DNA from: an uncultured Duncaniella sp. | Lineage (GTDB): Bacteria; Bacteroidota; Bacteroidia; Bacteroidales; Muribaculaceae | DNA length: 64,000 nt | Direction of reading: 5' to 3' | Assembly (NCBI GenBank): GCA_910577255.1 | Contig: CAJTMH010000002.1 | Location: 620,001 to 684,000, forward strand | Made by a program: the position numbers and the translations under genes | Shown: positions 1-8,768 of the stretch, in pieces | How the letters are laid out: each line of letters starts with the position of its first letter | Numbering within the stretch: the stretch's first letter is position 1 | Notes under the pieces: model-generated | Told to the model about the DNA's origin: nothing | What the model saw: only the letters and a program-made list of their open reading frames with translations | Databases searched by the model: none

Positions 1-7
1 GACACTA

Positions 8-1120
8 ATGAGCATAATAAGCAATCTCATATACACAGTAAAGCACAATCTATACACTGGTTATCAACGAAGAAAACTGAAGGCTTGCATCACATCCATC
101 AACAGTATGCAGCGCAAGGATTATGCCTCACTGATCAATGGGTCATCATTATCACCTGATGAAATAAACGCAATCAATAAGCGGTGGGGCTTCCTTGCCG
201 GAAACGAAGAGATATGCCATGACGACTGGCGAATATATAAGACAATAAATCAGTTCAATGCCGATTACGTGTCATTCAGTTTATATAGTGCATATATCGT
301 GCCATTGCTGAATCATGCTAAACATACTCATGCTTTAGCTGACAAAACTCTTTTGCCCTATATATTCAACGGATTGGCACAACCTGAAACCATCCTGCGC
401 TGTGTAGCTGGAATATTTTTCGACTCTGCCGACAACATAGTACCCCATGAAAAAGCGAAAGAAATCCTCGAAGGACAACGCGAAATGTTCTTAATCAAAC
501 CTGCCAACGATACTTATGGCGGGAATGGCATAACAATCATTGACCCAAACAGCGAGGGGGGGGTAAATAATAGCCTGATAAACAACATATTGCACACAAG
601 AACATCCTTTATAATCCAACGAAAGCTCACCCAAAGTCCATTCATGTCGGCATTAAACGAGTCATCGCTCAACACCATGCGCATCACCACCGTGTTGCTT
701 CCTGATAAAATCGTACCTGTATCTGCACAGCTTAAAATAGGCAAAAGTGGCGCACTTGTAGACAATTCCGCCCATGGCAGTATATTTGTTGGTATTAATC
801 AGGACGGAACTCTACGGCAATATGGTGTTCATCGTGATCTGATACCGTCTGATGAGCAAAACGGGATAAAGTTCGGCGGGCTGAAAGTCCCCAATTTCGA
901 CAAAGTGCTTGATTTTGCCAAAGAAGCGCATCTGCACATAGCTCCCTGCCAGATAGTGGGCTGGGACATTGCTCTCGACGAGAATAATAAGCCTGTTCTT
1001 ATTGAAAACAATATAATTTGCCCGAGTATCACTTATGAGCAAGCCACGTCGGGCCCATTTTTTGGCAGCTATACCGATGAAATCATTGATTATCTGAAGT
1101 TCAAATCGGTCAATAATTAA
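8..1120 (+). CDS. Sugar-transfer-associated ATP-grasp protein
   Basis: This 370-residue protein resembles the sugar-transfer-associated ATP-grasp family found in capsule and exopolysaccharide loci. The ATP-grasp core lies at about residues 120-340: FLIKPANDTYGGNGITI looks like the Lys plus Gly-rich nucleotide-binding segment, and GWDIALDENNKPVLIENN carries the usual acidic and Asn metal ligands near the end of the fold. It probably catalyses an ATP-dependent ligation on a surface glycan, but the substrate cannot be read from sequence. An acyltransferase follows, which fits a polysaccharide locus extending to the left. Codons for S-E-G-G-V contain an 8-G run at 556-563; losing or gaining one G would bring a stop within a few codons. 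The ATG at 8 is close to the window edge, so its promoter is not visible. Confidence 0.75.
   Translation: MSIISNLIYTVKHNLYTGYQRRKLKACITSINSMQRKDYASLINGSSLSPDEINAINKRWGFLAGNEEICHDDWRIYKTINQFNADYVSFSLYSAYIVPLLNHAKHTHALADKTLLPYIFNGLAQPETILRCVAGIFFDSADNIVPHEKAKEILEGQREMFLIKPANDTYGGNGITIIDPNSEGGVNNSLINNILHTRTSFIIQRKLTQSPFMSALNESSLNTMRITTVLLPDKIVPVSAQLKIGKSGALVDNSAHGSIFVGINQDGTLRQYGVHRDLIPSDEQNGIKFGGLKVPNFDKVLDFAKEAHLHIAPCQIVGWDIALDENNKPVLIENNIICPSITYEQATSGPFFGSYTDEIIDYLKFKSVNN
556..563 (+). repeat. 8-G homopolymer inside a coding region
   Basis: Eight consecutive G bases fall inside the ATP-grasp gene at about codon 183. With seven G the next codon becomes TAA; with nine G the frame reads GGT AAA TAA. 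Slippage in either direction would therefore truncate the protein near its middle. Tracts like this act as on/off switches in surface genes of other bacteria; that role here is inference. Confidence 0.6.
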
Positions 1121-1174
1121 AGGTTTACATCTTAAGGTTTATTATTAAGACTTAGATATTTTTCTTTTATTTTA

Positions 1175-1182
1175 TAACTTTG
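1175..1182 (+). promoter_or_regulatory. Predicted -7 promoter element (TAACTTTG)
   Basis: TAACTTTG matches the Bacteroidetes -7 consensus TAnnTTTG and lies 29 bases before the ATG of the acyltransferase. It suggests that gene has its own start site near 1187. No clear -33 TTTG was found at the usual 19-20 base spacing. Confidence 0.5.
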
Positions 1183-1211
1183 CTTAATCATATATAATCA
1201 GATATACCCAG

Positions 1212-2282
1212 ATGAAAAAATCCACCCGCAACACTGCCATCGAAGCGCTCCGTTTCTTTTTCATGGTACAGATATGCCTTTTGCATTATAATTCCTGTGG
1301 AAATTTTATGAAGGCAGGATATTTAGGTGTGGAGTTTTATTTTTTGCTGAGCGGTATATTTATCTATAAGAATGCAACAAAAAGCAACTCTACTTGCGGC
1401 ATCGTAGAGTACACATACAATAAAATCTCAAAATTCTATACTCAGTATATATTATCCCTGTTAGTAATATATCTCGTAGTGATGCCCAAAGTTATCATGT
1501 CCATACATGAAAACGGGCTTGTTCATGAGATATTAAGGTTTATAAGCCAATGCCTTATACTTCAGGAGACTGGAATATATCCCAAAACGTATAATAGTCC
1601 GACGTGGTTTTTCTCTGTGTTAATATGGGGTGGAGCATTGGTGTATGGCCTGACAAAGTATTGGCCCAAGGTCTCAATACGTGTTATATTTCCCCTCATA
1701 GCAATAATGTTTCTATCATACAGCTTCAACTATGGCAAAATCAGTAATCTGGAACAATGGGGAATGAACGTATTCATACCGATGACATTAGCCCGCGGCA
1801 TCTGTGAAATTGCCATCGGCACTGTTATCGGGTACCTGATTTTCAACTATCTTGACATAATAAAACGCTATAGATCATATCTGAATGTAGCGACTTTGAT
1901 TTCAACCATCTTATATTTATTCATTGTGTTTGACAGAGCGCAGGATGCTCAATATGTTTTCATTCTGTTCCCTATAATCATAACATCAGCGTTCGTAGAG
2001 GGATCATGGCTGAATTCCTTATTCCGAAATGATATCTGGAATAAACTTGGAAGCCTGTCATTCAGCATGTTCCTGATTCATATATCGCTTGTATGGTCAT
2101 TGACAAAACCGATACTCTATGATAATTTTCCACATTCTCTGCTATTTTTAATCTATATAATCACACTCATCCCTTTCGCAATGTTGTTATCCCGCACCGC
2201 AACGTATGTGAACAAGCATCTGCCCAAGCTTATCTCCAAGAGTGACGACCCATTATCTGCCGATCAAAATCGGGGGGGGTAA
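1212..2282 (+). CDS. Acyltransferase family 3 membrane protein
   Basis: This 356-residue polytopic protein fits the acyltransferase 3 family, which O-acylates surface polysaccharides or LPS sugars from the cytoplasmic membrane. The N-terminus has the typical EALRFFFMVQICLLHY segment with the conserved His (about residue 25), followed by GYLGVEFYFLLSGIF, and roughly ten hydrophobic segments can be seen. It follows the ATP-grasp gene after 91 bases but has its own promoter element. Its last codons (N-R-G-G-stop) are written by an 8-G run at 2272-2279; slippage there would change only a few C-terminal residues. The acyl group and acceptor are unknown. Confidence 0.8.
   Translation: MKKSTRNTAIEALRFFFMVQICLLHYNSCGNFMKAGYLGVEFYFLLSGIFIYKNATKSNSTCGIVEYTYNKISKFYTQYILSLLVIYLVVMPKVIMSIHENGLVHEILRFISQCLILQETGIYPKTYNSPTWFFSVLIWGGALVYGLTKYWPKVSIRVIFPLIAIMFLSYSFNYGKISNLEQWGMNVFIPMTLARGICEIAIGTVIGYLIFNYLDIIKRYRSYLNVATLISTILYLFIVFDRAQDAQYVFILFPIIITSAFVEGSWLNSLFRNDIWNKLGSLSFSMFLIHISLVWSLTKPILYDNFPHSLLFLIYIITLIPFAMLLSRTATYVNKHLPKLISKSDDPLSADQNRGG
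2272..2279 (+). repeat. 8-G homopolymer at the end of the acyltransferase gene
   Basis: Eight G bases sit directly before the TAA stop of the acyltransferase. Loss or gain of one G moves the stop only a few codons downstream, so the effect on the protein would be small. It is the second 8-G tract within 1.8 kb. Confidence 0.6.
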
Positions 2283-2413
2283 TTTACTATAGATAAGTTA
2301 CTTACAGTAATATAACCCACGCCTGCGGGCTCTCAGTTGTTAAAATATACTAAAAAAATTTCTAACCTTTGCTTTATAACCATCACCCACATGGTTATAA
2401 CAAGTTTTTTTGC

Positions 2414-2421
2414 TATTTTTG
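2414..2421 (+). promoter_or_regulatory. Predicted -7 promoter element (TATTTTTG)
   Basis: TATTTTTG fits TAnnTTTG and precedes the pectinase ATG by 75 bases, giving a predicted leader of about 70 nt. The surrounding 2283-2496 gap is AT-rich and shows no other gene. Confidence 0.45.
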
Positions 2422-2496
2422 CAGACGATTATAGGCTTTTAAGTAGCTTGCGATAATATCATTGAAAATTCTATCATTTTACCTTATAAATCAATC

Positions 2497-5400
2497 ATGA
2501 ACCTACGGAAAAAATGTTTTCTTCTGGCGAGTGTGATGCTATGTCAACTCTCCGCCTGGGCCACCATAGAGGGCAGCCTTGACCCGGAATCAGTGGTGGA
2601 GCAGTGGAGCAACGCATCAAAATCTCCTAAAATCATCGACATCAATTTCAGTGACACATCCTGGCCCGACACTTGGATAGCCGAGACCGGTCGCGACTGC
2701 CCGGAATGGGACAACAACACCAAGTATCCCAACGGCGGATATGTCAATGCCGTCCTTTCTACACCTGTCAACGGTGACGGTGCAGGACTCTCCTACCCAA
2801 TCCTCTTCCATAACTGTACATTTGCCACAAAAGCATCCTACGGCGGTCACGCAGGTGCCACCGCAGCTTTCTCTCGCCAATATTACCTCGGCGAGAAATG
2901 CTCGGGCAATTCTGCCACCACATACAACAACTGGACCGTAAAAGGCCACACCCATTACCTTGAGGACAACATCCAGTATGGCGACAACGGTAAGCCCATC
3001 TACGGCGAAGCCGGATTCGTGCAGATGTGCCGCAACGCCGCGACAAGAGCCGGCGCCGACAATAAGGAGAGCCTCCACGGCTGGGTCGAAATCGACCATG
3101 TGCCTTACATCGAACGCATCCAGTGGTCATGGTCATCCACCTCTTGGGGACGCGGTATAAAATGCGACATCAAGATAGGCAACGGCGAATGGAAACCGCT
3201 CGTATGGATGGGCTCTGAAAAGCAGAAACAGGGCTGGACATCATTCAGCGACCAGGGATATTTCATGGAAAATATCATCGACGCTCACGACGTGTCAATC
3301 CGTTGGCGCGTGTGGGACGGTGAAGACCCCGACAACGTGGTCCAGAACAGCGTGTTCACCTCACAGACTATCGATCCTCTGGCCGAACGCCAGGCTCCGC
3401 GTCTGCACAAACTCCAGATATTCGGCGACAAGGTCACAGCCGAACAGGCCGAGTATGCCAAGAATAACCCGGTGGGTAATGTAGGCACACTCACCGACCT
3501 CAGCCAGTTTGGCTTCTCAGGGAGCGACACCAAACCCGCGCCCGACGAGGACGCCCCCATCGTGCTCCTCTATGTCAACCCAGATGGATCAGGTGACTAC
3601 ACCACCATCCAGGCTGCCATCGACAATGTGCCCGACGGCTCACGCGGCATCATCTACATAGCCCCCGGCATATATGACGAGAACATCTATGCCGGCCGCA
3701 AGGACAATGCAGGCAAGTTCATCAGTCTCATAGGTGCCGATGCTGCCACCACCATCCTCACATCCGACACCAACCGTGGAGGCTCATCAACCAACACCTA
3801 CCTCGACTGCGCCGCCCTCAACGTATTCACACCCTGCTTCTATGCCGAAAACCTCACCATCCGCAACACAAGCGGCAATGTGGGACAGGCCGAAGCGCTC
3901 TACACAGCCGGCGACGCGCACGTGTTCAAGAACTGTGTGCTGAGCGGCTACCAGGACACCTACAAAGCCAATGTGGGAGCAAGAGGCTATTTCACCAACT
4001 GCACCATAGCCGGCTGCACCGACTTCATTTATGACGGCGGTCTCGAATGGTTTGAAGACTGCGAAATCCTCTGTGTGAAGGGTCGTGGCTACATCACAGC
4101 TCCCTCATCGAGCAGCACCCCGATGACAAAGGTGCTCTACCCCTCGCTGTCGGCCGACAATTTCTATCCAGGCCTCTTCTTCCGCAACTGCAAGGTGACG
4201 GCGGAGGACGGCGTTGAAGCTGGAAGCTACACATTGGGCCGCCCATGGGATGAGCTCTCTGGTGCCATGTTTATCAAGTGTACCCTCGGCAACCATATCA
4301 ACGCCGCAGGCTGGACCGATTGGAACGGCCGCGGAAGCAAATCGTCGCTCTACGAATACCGCAACATCGGTCCTGACGGCAAACTCGTCAACACTTCAGG
4401 CCGTGCATCATTCAGCCGTCAGGCATCCGACGCCGAGGTAGAGGAATACATGAACCCGGAATTCCTCTTCGCCAAGGCCTCAAACACAGCTTTTGATTAC
4501 GAAAAGATACTGCGCGGAGCAGCCAGCCCGACCAATTTCGCCTTTACCACCACAGGCATCACCTGGGAAAGCGACGACATGGCAGCCGGATATATCGTAT
4601 ACCGCAACGGCGAGGTGGCAGGCCTCACAGCCACACCCTCATGGACTATCCAGGCAGGCGACATCGCATCTTACAGCGTAAGCGCCATCTCACGCCACGG
4701 TGTCACATCACCCATCGTCAACGCAGCCGAAGCAACCCAGCTCGCAGCCTTCCCCACAGCCGAAGGATTCGGCAAATATGCCACCGGCGGACGTGGAGGC
4801 AAAGTAGTGAAAGTAACCTCTCTTGCCGACGACGGTTCAGCCGGCACTCTCCGCTGGGCATTCGATCAGCACAAGGGTGAACCTATCACCATCATCTTCG
4901 AAGTGAGCGGCGACATCGCACTCGGCAGCGAGCTGCGTGTCAATCGCGCCAACTGGACCCTCGCCGGCCAGTCGGCTCCCGGCGAAGGTATAGTCATCAC
5001 ACGCAACAAGGTCAACTTCGGTGGCTCACAGAACTTCATCGTGCGCAACGTCCGTTTCCGCATCGGCCACAAGGACATCAACGGCAACACCCTCATGGAC
5101 AATGCCTGCGGTGCCGAGAACTGCTCGAACTTCATCTTTGACCACTGCTCATTCGGCTGGTCGGTGGAGGAAAACATGAACACAGCTGACTGCCACTTCC
5201 TTACCGTCCAGTACTCGATGGTGCATGAGGGCCTCTACAACGGCGGCCACACCAAGGGTGCCCGCGGCTACGGCTGCCAGTGGGGCGGATCTCCGGCTAC
5301 CTACCACCACAATCTCCTTGCCCACAACAACTCCCGCACTTGCCGTTTCAACGGTGCCCGCGGTGAGGACAATGTGGTGTTCATAGAGTATGTCAACAAC

Positions 5401-6411
5401 GTGAACTATAACTACGGCAAACGCGGTGCATGTTACGGAGGCGAAAATACCGCCGACATTGCGTCATATAATGGCCTCAACTCCGCACACGAATGTAACT
5501 TCATGAACAACTATTACAAACCCGGAGCATACTCCGACAAGAACTCCGTGGAATTCGTAAGTTCAAGCTATGCACGCGAAGGGGCCAAATCATGGGCACC
5601 TGCCAAATGGTATGTCAACGGCAATATAGCCGAAGGCTTCGATGCCGTAAATGCCGACAACTGGAAAGGCATGGTGGCTGAGATCTATACTCTCGACCAG
5701 ATCCGTGCCGACAAGCGTATCACCCCCGCCACACCCTACTACAAATATACCCTGGCAGGAGCCGTAGGCACCTATGTGCCCGAACGTTACATGCTCGAAA
5801 ACTTCGAGACAGCCAAGGAGGCATTCAACACCGTTGTAGCAAAGGCCGGCACAATCAACCGTGACAAGGTGGAACGACGAGTGGCTGAGGACACCCGCGA
5901 CGGCAAGACAACCTACACCGGCTCGATCGGCAACACAAAAGGTGTCATCGACCGCGAGACTGACGCAGAGGGCTTCTTCGCCTATTCATCCGACTACACC
6001 GTACCCACCGATACCGACGGCGACGGCATGCCTGACGAATGGGAACAGAAGAACAATCTCAACCCCTCGGTAGCCGACAATAACCTTGTCAATTCCGAAG
6101 GCTATACCGCCCTCGAAGCCTACCTCAACTCATTGATGGGCGAGACCACTGCCAATGACTTCCACGAGAGCGGCATAGCCGACATCATCGTATCCACCGG
6201 CGCCACTTATGACTCCGCTTCCCACACCCTCACCGTAGGGGAAGAGGCTGTAGGAGCCATCCTTACTGTCTACGGCACCGACGGACGCCTCGTGGCATCA
6301 CAGCGCCTGGCTTCACGCACCACTTCCATGGCTCACCTCCCGGCCGGAATTCTGCTCGTGAAGATCGAGGCTCGTAACCTCACACCCACCGTCCTGAAAA
6401 TCAACCGTTAG
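2497..6411 (+). CDS. Secreted pectin methylesterase / pectate lyase fusion
   Basis: This 1304-residue multidomain enzyme acts on pectin outside the cytoplasm. Residues 1-22 form a signal peptide ending SAWA. After an unassigned N-terminal region comes a CE8 pectin methylesterase at about 355-640, with GDYTTIQAAID, QAEAL, YQDTY, TDFIY and LGRPW, so the catalytic Asp and Arg positions appear present, although the usual QDTLY and VDFIFG are altered. A PL1-like pectate lyase follows at about 750-1150 (GFGKYATGGRGG, TLAGQSAPGEGI, DHCSFGW). DTDGDGMPDEW near 1173 is a Ca-binding thrombospondin-type repeat. The last 70 residues resemble a type 9 secretion sorting tail. De-esterification and cleavage on one chain should suit methylated homogalacturonan. 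It stands alone, with no SusCD pair next to it. Confidence 0.9.
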   Translation: MNLRKKCFLLASVMLCQLSAWATIEGSLDPESVVEQWSNASKSPKIIDINFSDTSWPDTWIAETGRDCPEWDNNTKYPNGGYVNAVLSTPVNGDGAGLSYPILFHNCTFATKASYGGHAGATAAFSRQYYLGEKCSGNSATTYNNWTVKGHTHYLEDNIQYGDNGKPIYGEAGFVQMCRNAATRAGADNKESLHGWVEIDHVPYIERIQWSWSSTSWGRGIKCDIKIGNGEWKPLVWMGSEKQKQGWTSFSDQGYFMENIIDAHDVSIRWRVWDGEDPDNVVQNSVFTSQTIDPLAERQAPRLHKLQIFGDKVTAEQAEYAKNNPVGNVGTLTDLSQFGFSGSDTKPAPDEDAPIVLLYVNPDGSGDYTTIQAAIDNVPDGSRGIIYIAPGIYDENIYAGRKDNAGKFISLIGADAATTILTSDTNRGGSSTNTYLDCAALNVFTPCFYAENLTIRNTSGNVGQAEALYTAGDAHVFKNCVLSGYQDTYKANVGARGYFTNCTIAGCTDFIYDGGLEWFEDCEILCVKGRGYITAPSSSSTPMTKVLYPSLSADNFYPGLFFRNCKVTAEDGVEAGSYTLGRPWDELSGAMFIKCTLGNHINAAGWTDWNGRGSKSSLYEYRNIGPDGKLVNTSGRASFSRQASDAEVEEYMNPEFLFAKASNTAFDYEKILRGAASPTNFAFTTTGITWESDDMAAGYIVYRNGEVAGLTATPSWTIQAGDIASYSVSAISRHGVTSPIVNAAEATQLAAFPTAEGFGKYATGGRGGKVVKVTSLADDGSAGTLRWAFDQHKGEPITIIFEVSGDIALGSELRVNRANWTLAGQSAPGEGIVITRNKVNFGGSQNFIVRNVRFRIGHKDINGNTLMDNACGAENCSNFIFDHCSFGWSVEENMNTADCHFLTVQYSMVHEGLYNGGHTKGARGYGCQWGGSPATYHHNLLAHNNSRTCRFNGARGEDNVVFIEYVNNVNYNYGKRGACYGGENTADIASYNGLNSAHECNFMNNYYKPGAYSDKNSVEFVSSSYAREGAKSWAPAKWYVNGNIAEGFDAVNADNWKGMVAEIYTLDQIRADKRITPATPYYKYTLAGAVGTYVPERYMLENFETAKEAFNTVVAKAGTINRDKVERRVAEDTRDGKTTYTGSIGNTKGVIDRETDAEGFFAYSSDYTVPTDTDGDGMPDEWEQKNNLNPSVADNNLVNSEGYTALEAYLNSLMGETTANDFHESGIADIIVSTGATYDSASHTLTVGEEAVGAILTVYGTDGRLVASQRLASRTTSMAHLPAGILLVKIEARNLTPTVLKINR

Positions 6412-6452
6412 TCTCTGAACCCTCCTCAAGGAGGAACAACCCCAATATTCCA

Positions 6453-6502
6453 CCACCGCCACGGCTCGCATTAGTCACGAGCCAGTGGCGGTGGTTTGTT
6501 TT
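6453..6502 (+). terminator. Rho-independent terminator after the pectinase gene
   Basis: The arms CCACCGCCAC (6453-6462) and GTGGCGGTGG (6485-6494) pair perfectly, with a further GGCTCG/CGAGCC stem inside, and are followed by TTTGTTTT. This is a strong terminator for the upstream gene. Confidence 0.85.
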
Positions 6503-6600
6503 CACACCTGAAGAACCACAACTCAAGCCGTCAGTAACAAATTGGCTCATCACGCAGCATTTTTGCACCACAATCCCTGCAAAAGCAAAGTAATTTTTTG

Positions 6601-6608
6601 TAAATTTG
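6601..6608 (+). promoter_or_regulatory. Predicted -7 promoter element (TAAATTTG)
   Basis: TAAATTTG matches TAnnTTTG and lies 33 bases before the purC ATG. It is the only good candidate between the upstream terminator and purC and would also serve the genes that follow. Confidence 0.55.
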
Positions 6609-6640
6609 CATTCATAAATCAACCACACACTCATTAGATT

Positions 6641-7600
6641 ATGGCTACAACATTGGTAAACACCGATTTCAACTTCCCCGGCCAGACGGCTGTGTACCAC
6701 GGAAAAGTACGTGACGTCTACACCATCAACGACGATATCCTCGTAATGGTGGCCACCGACCGCATCTCGGCATTCGACGTCATCCTCCCCAAGGGAATAC
6801 CTTACAAGGGACAGGCACTCAATCAGATAGCCGCATCATTCCTTGATGCCACCGCTGACATCGTGCCTAACTGGAAACTCGCAGTACCCGACCCCATGGT
6901 CACCGTAGGCTACCGCTGCGAAGGTCTCCGTCTCGAAATGATCATCCGCGGCTACCTCGCAGGAAGCGCCTGGCGCGACTACAAAAACGGCATGCGTGAA
7001 ATCTGCGGCGTGAAGCTCCCCGAAGGAATGGTTGAAAACCAGCGTTTCCCCGAGCCCATCATCACCCCCACCACCAAGGCCGACGCCGGACACGACGAGA
7101 ACATATCGCGCGAGGACGCCATAGCCCAGGGTATAGTGACAGCCGAACAGTTTGACACCATGGCTGCCTACACACGCGCCCTCTTCAAGCGCGGCTCCGA
7201 GATGGCGGCTGAGAAGGGCCTCATCCTTGTTGACACCAAATATGAATTCGGACTCCGCGAGGGCAAGGTCATACTCATCGATGAAATCCACACCCCCGAC
7301 TCATCCCGCTATTTCTATGCCGAAGGCTATGAGGAACGTCTCGCCAAAGGTGAACCCCAGCGCCAGCTGTCTAAGGAATTCGTGCGCGAATGGCTTATGG
7401 ACCACGGATTCATGGGCAAAGAGGGTCAGACTGTGCCTGAAATGACCGATGAATTCTGCCAGGAAGTATCCGAACGCTACATCGAGCTCTACGAGCACAT
7501 CACAGGCCAGAAGTTCGTGAAAGCACCCGAGGAACACCTCGAGGACCGCATTGCCCGTAACGTGCTTGACTGCCTCAACACCCTCAACCCCAACGCGTAA
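6641..7600 (+). CDS. purC: Phosphoribosylaminoimidazole-succinocarboxamide synthase
   Basis: PurC (SAICAR synthetase) joins aspartate to CAIR using ATP in de novo purine synthesis, in the cytosol. The 319-residue length suits the longer form of the family. Recognisable segments are YHGKVRDVY near the N-terminus, the VATDRISAFDVILP stretch, EMIIRGYLAGSAWRDY, and LIDEIHTPDSSRYF in the C-terminal half. The ATG at 6641 gives the expected N-terminus. It heads a same-strand run with menG, DUF3467 and cysS. A second purine-related gene, the PurF paralogue, lies 5.7 kb downstream. Confidence 0.97.
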   Translation: MATTLVNTDFNFPGQTAVYHGKVRDVYTINDDILVMVATDRISAFDVILPKGIPYKGQALNQIAASFLDATADIVPNWKLAVPDPMVTVGYRCEGLRLEMIIRGYLAGSAWRDYKNGMREICGVKLPEGMVENQRFPEPIITPTTKADAGHDENISREDAIAQGIVTAEQFDTMAAYTRALFKRGSEMAAEKGLILVDTKYEFGLREGKVILIDEIHTPDSSRYFYAEGYEERLAKGEPQRQLSKEFVREWLMDHGFMGKEGQTVPEMTDEFCQEVSERYIELYEHITGQKFVKAPEEHLEDRIARNVLDCLNTLNPNA

Positions 7601-7638
7601 GCCCTGCCTCAGCATATCATCCCCACACCACAATCCAA

Positions 7639-8370
7639 ATGCAAGTCGAGAATATAAACCCCTACGATGACAATCGCCGCAAAAGCGACCAGGTGCGCGA
7701 GATGTTCGACGCCATTGCTCCGGCTTATGACTTCATGAACCGGGCCATGACTTTCGGCATCGACAAGCTCTGGCGACGTTCCGCAGTCAAGCTCATCGCG
7801 TCAGAGACCCATGACGATATCCTCGATATTGCAACCGGGACCGGCGACCTCGCCATACTCCTCGCCAGGAAGCTCGATCCGCTCACGGTGATAGGCGTGG
7901 ACCTCTCGGAAGGGATGATAGAGATAGGCCGCAAGAAAGTGCTTGCCGAAGGTCTCGACGACATCGTCACCCTTGGCATCGGCGACTGCCTCCAACTCCC
8001 ATTCCCCGACGCGTCGTTTGACTGCATCACATGTGCTTACGGTGTGCGCAACTTCCAGAATCTGCTGGCAGGTTACCGTGAGATGCACCGTGTGCTCCGC
8101 CCGGGAGGAATGGTGGTGATACTCGAACTCTCCACTCCACGCTCCGCCGTGGTACGTCCGTTCTACAACCTCTATACCCGGCATCTCATCCCTACAGTGG
8201 GACGACTGGTATCGAAGGACGTGAGAGCTTACAGCTATCTCCCCGAATCAATAGCCGCCGTGCCGCAAGGGACCGAGATGACCGCGATAATGACCGAGGC
8301 CGGATTCCGCGAAGCCGTCCACCGTCCGCTCACATTCGGCACATGTACCATCTACACGGCACGGAAATAG
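7639..8370 (+). CDS. menG: Demethylmenaquinone methyltransferase
   Basis: This 243-residue class I SAM-dependent methyltransferase of the UbiE/MenG family makes the last methylation of menaquinone (and ubiquinone where present); a Bacteroidales anaerobe would use it for menaquinone. Visible signatures are MFDAIAPAYDFMNRAMTFG near residue 25, the SAM motif LDIATGTGDLAI, and the family segment CAYGVRNFQN followed by EMHRVLRPGG. It starts 38 bases after purC and is probably co-transcribed with it. The gene is often labelled ubiE. Confidence 0.94.
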   Translation: MQVENINPYDDNRRKSDQVREMFDAIAPAYDFMNRAMTFGIDKLWRRSAVKLIASETHDDILDIATGTGDLAILLARKLDPLTVIGVDLSEGMIEIGRKKVLAEGLDDIVTLGIGDCLQLPFPDASFDCITCAYGVRNFQNLLAGYREMHRVLRPGGMVVILELSTPRSAVVRPFYNLYTRHLIPTVGRLVSKDVRAYSYLPESIAAVPQGTEMTAIMTEAGFREAVHRPLTFGTCTIYTARK

Positions 8371-8435
8371 CACTCTTATCGCACTATAATGACACTAAAA
8401 TCACCAAATAACCAATAAAAAACAACCCCAACATC

Positions 8436-8762
8436 ATGGAATCAAAGCAAAACGAAATAAAAATCGAACTCACTCCCGAAGTCGCAAAAGGCAACTATGC
8501 CAATCTCGCTGTAATTTCCCACGGCCCCAACGAATTCTTCCTTGACTTCATCGCCATGGCTCCAAACATGCCCCAGGCCAAGGTGCAGTCACGTATCATC
8601 ATGACTCCCGAAAACGCCAAGAACCTCCTCGGCGCCCTGATGGAAAACATCAAGAAGTATGAAGCCACATTCGGCGAAATCCGCCCCAAACGACCCATCC
8701 AGGGCCATAACGGCAATGGTGGCGAGATACCCAATCCCTTCATCATGGGAGGCAAAGCCTAA
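8436..8762 (+). CDS. DUF3467 family protein
   Basis: This small cytosolic protein of 108 residues has the pattern of the DUF3467 family: an N-terminal ELTPEVAKGNYANLAVISHGPNEFFLDF stretch and a following IMTPENAKNLLGALMENIKKYE helix. The family is widespread in Bacteroidetes and has no firmly known function. It has no signal peptide and no membrane segment. The gene sits 65 bases after menG and only 6 bases before cysS, so it is probably translated from the same message. Confidence 0.85.
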   Translation: MESKQNEIKIELTPEVAKGNYANLAVISHGPNEFFLDFIAMAPNMPQAKVQSRIIMTPENAKNLLGALMENIKKYEATFGEIRPKRPIQGHNGNGGEIPNPFIMGGKA

Positions 8763-8768
8763 CGCGAC

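Noticed and set aside
2617..3099. 160-residue antisense open frame in the pectinase gene
   Set aside because: Composition follows the opposite-strand codons; no recognisable domain.
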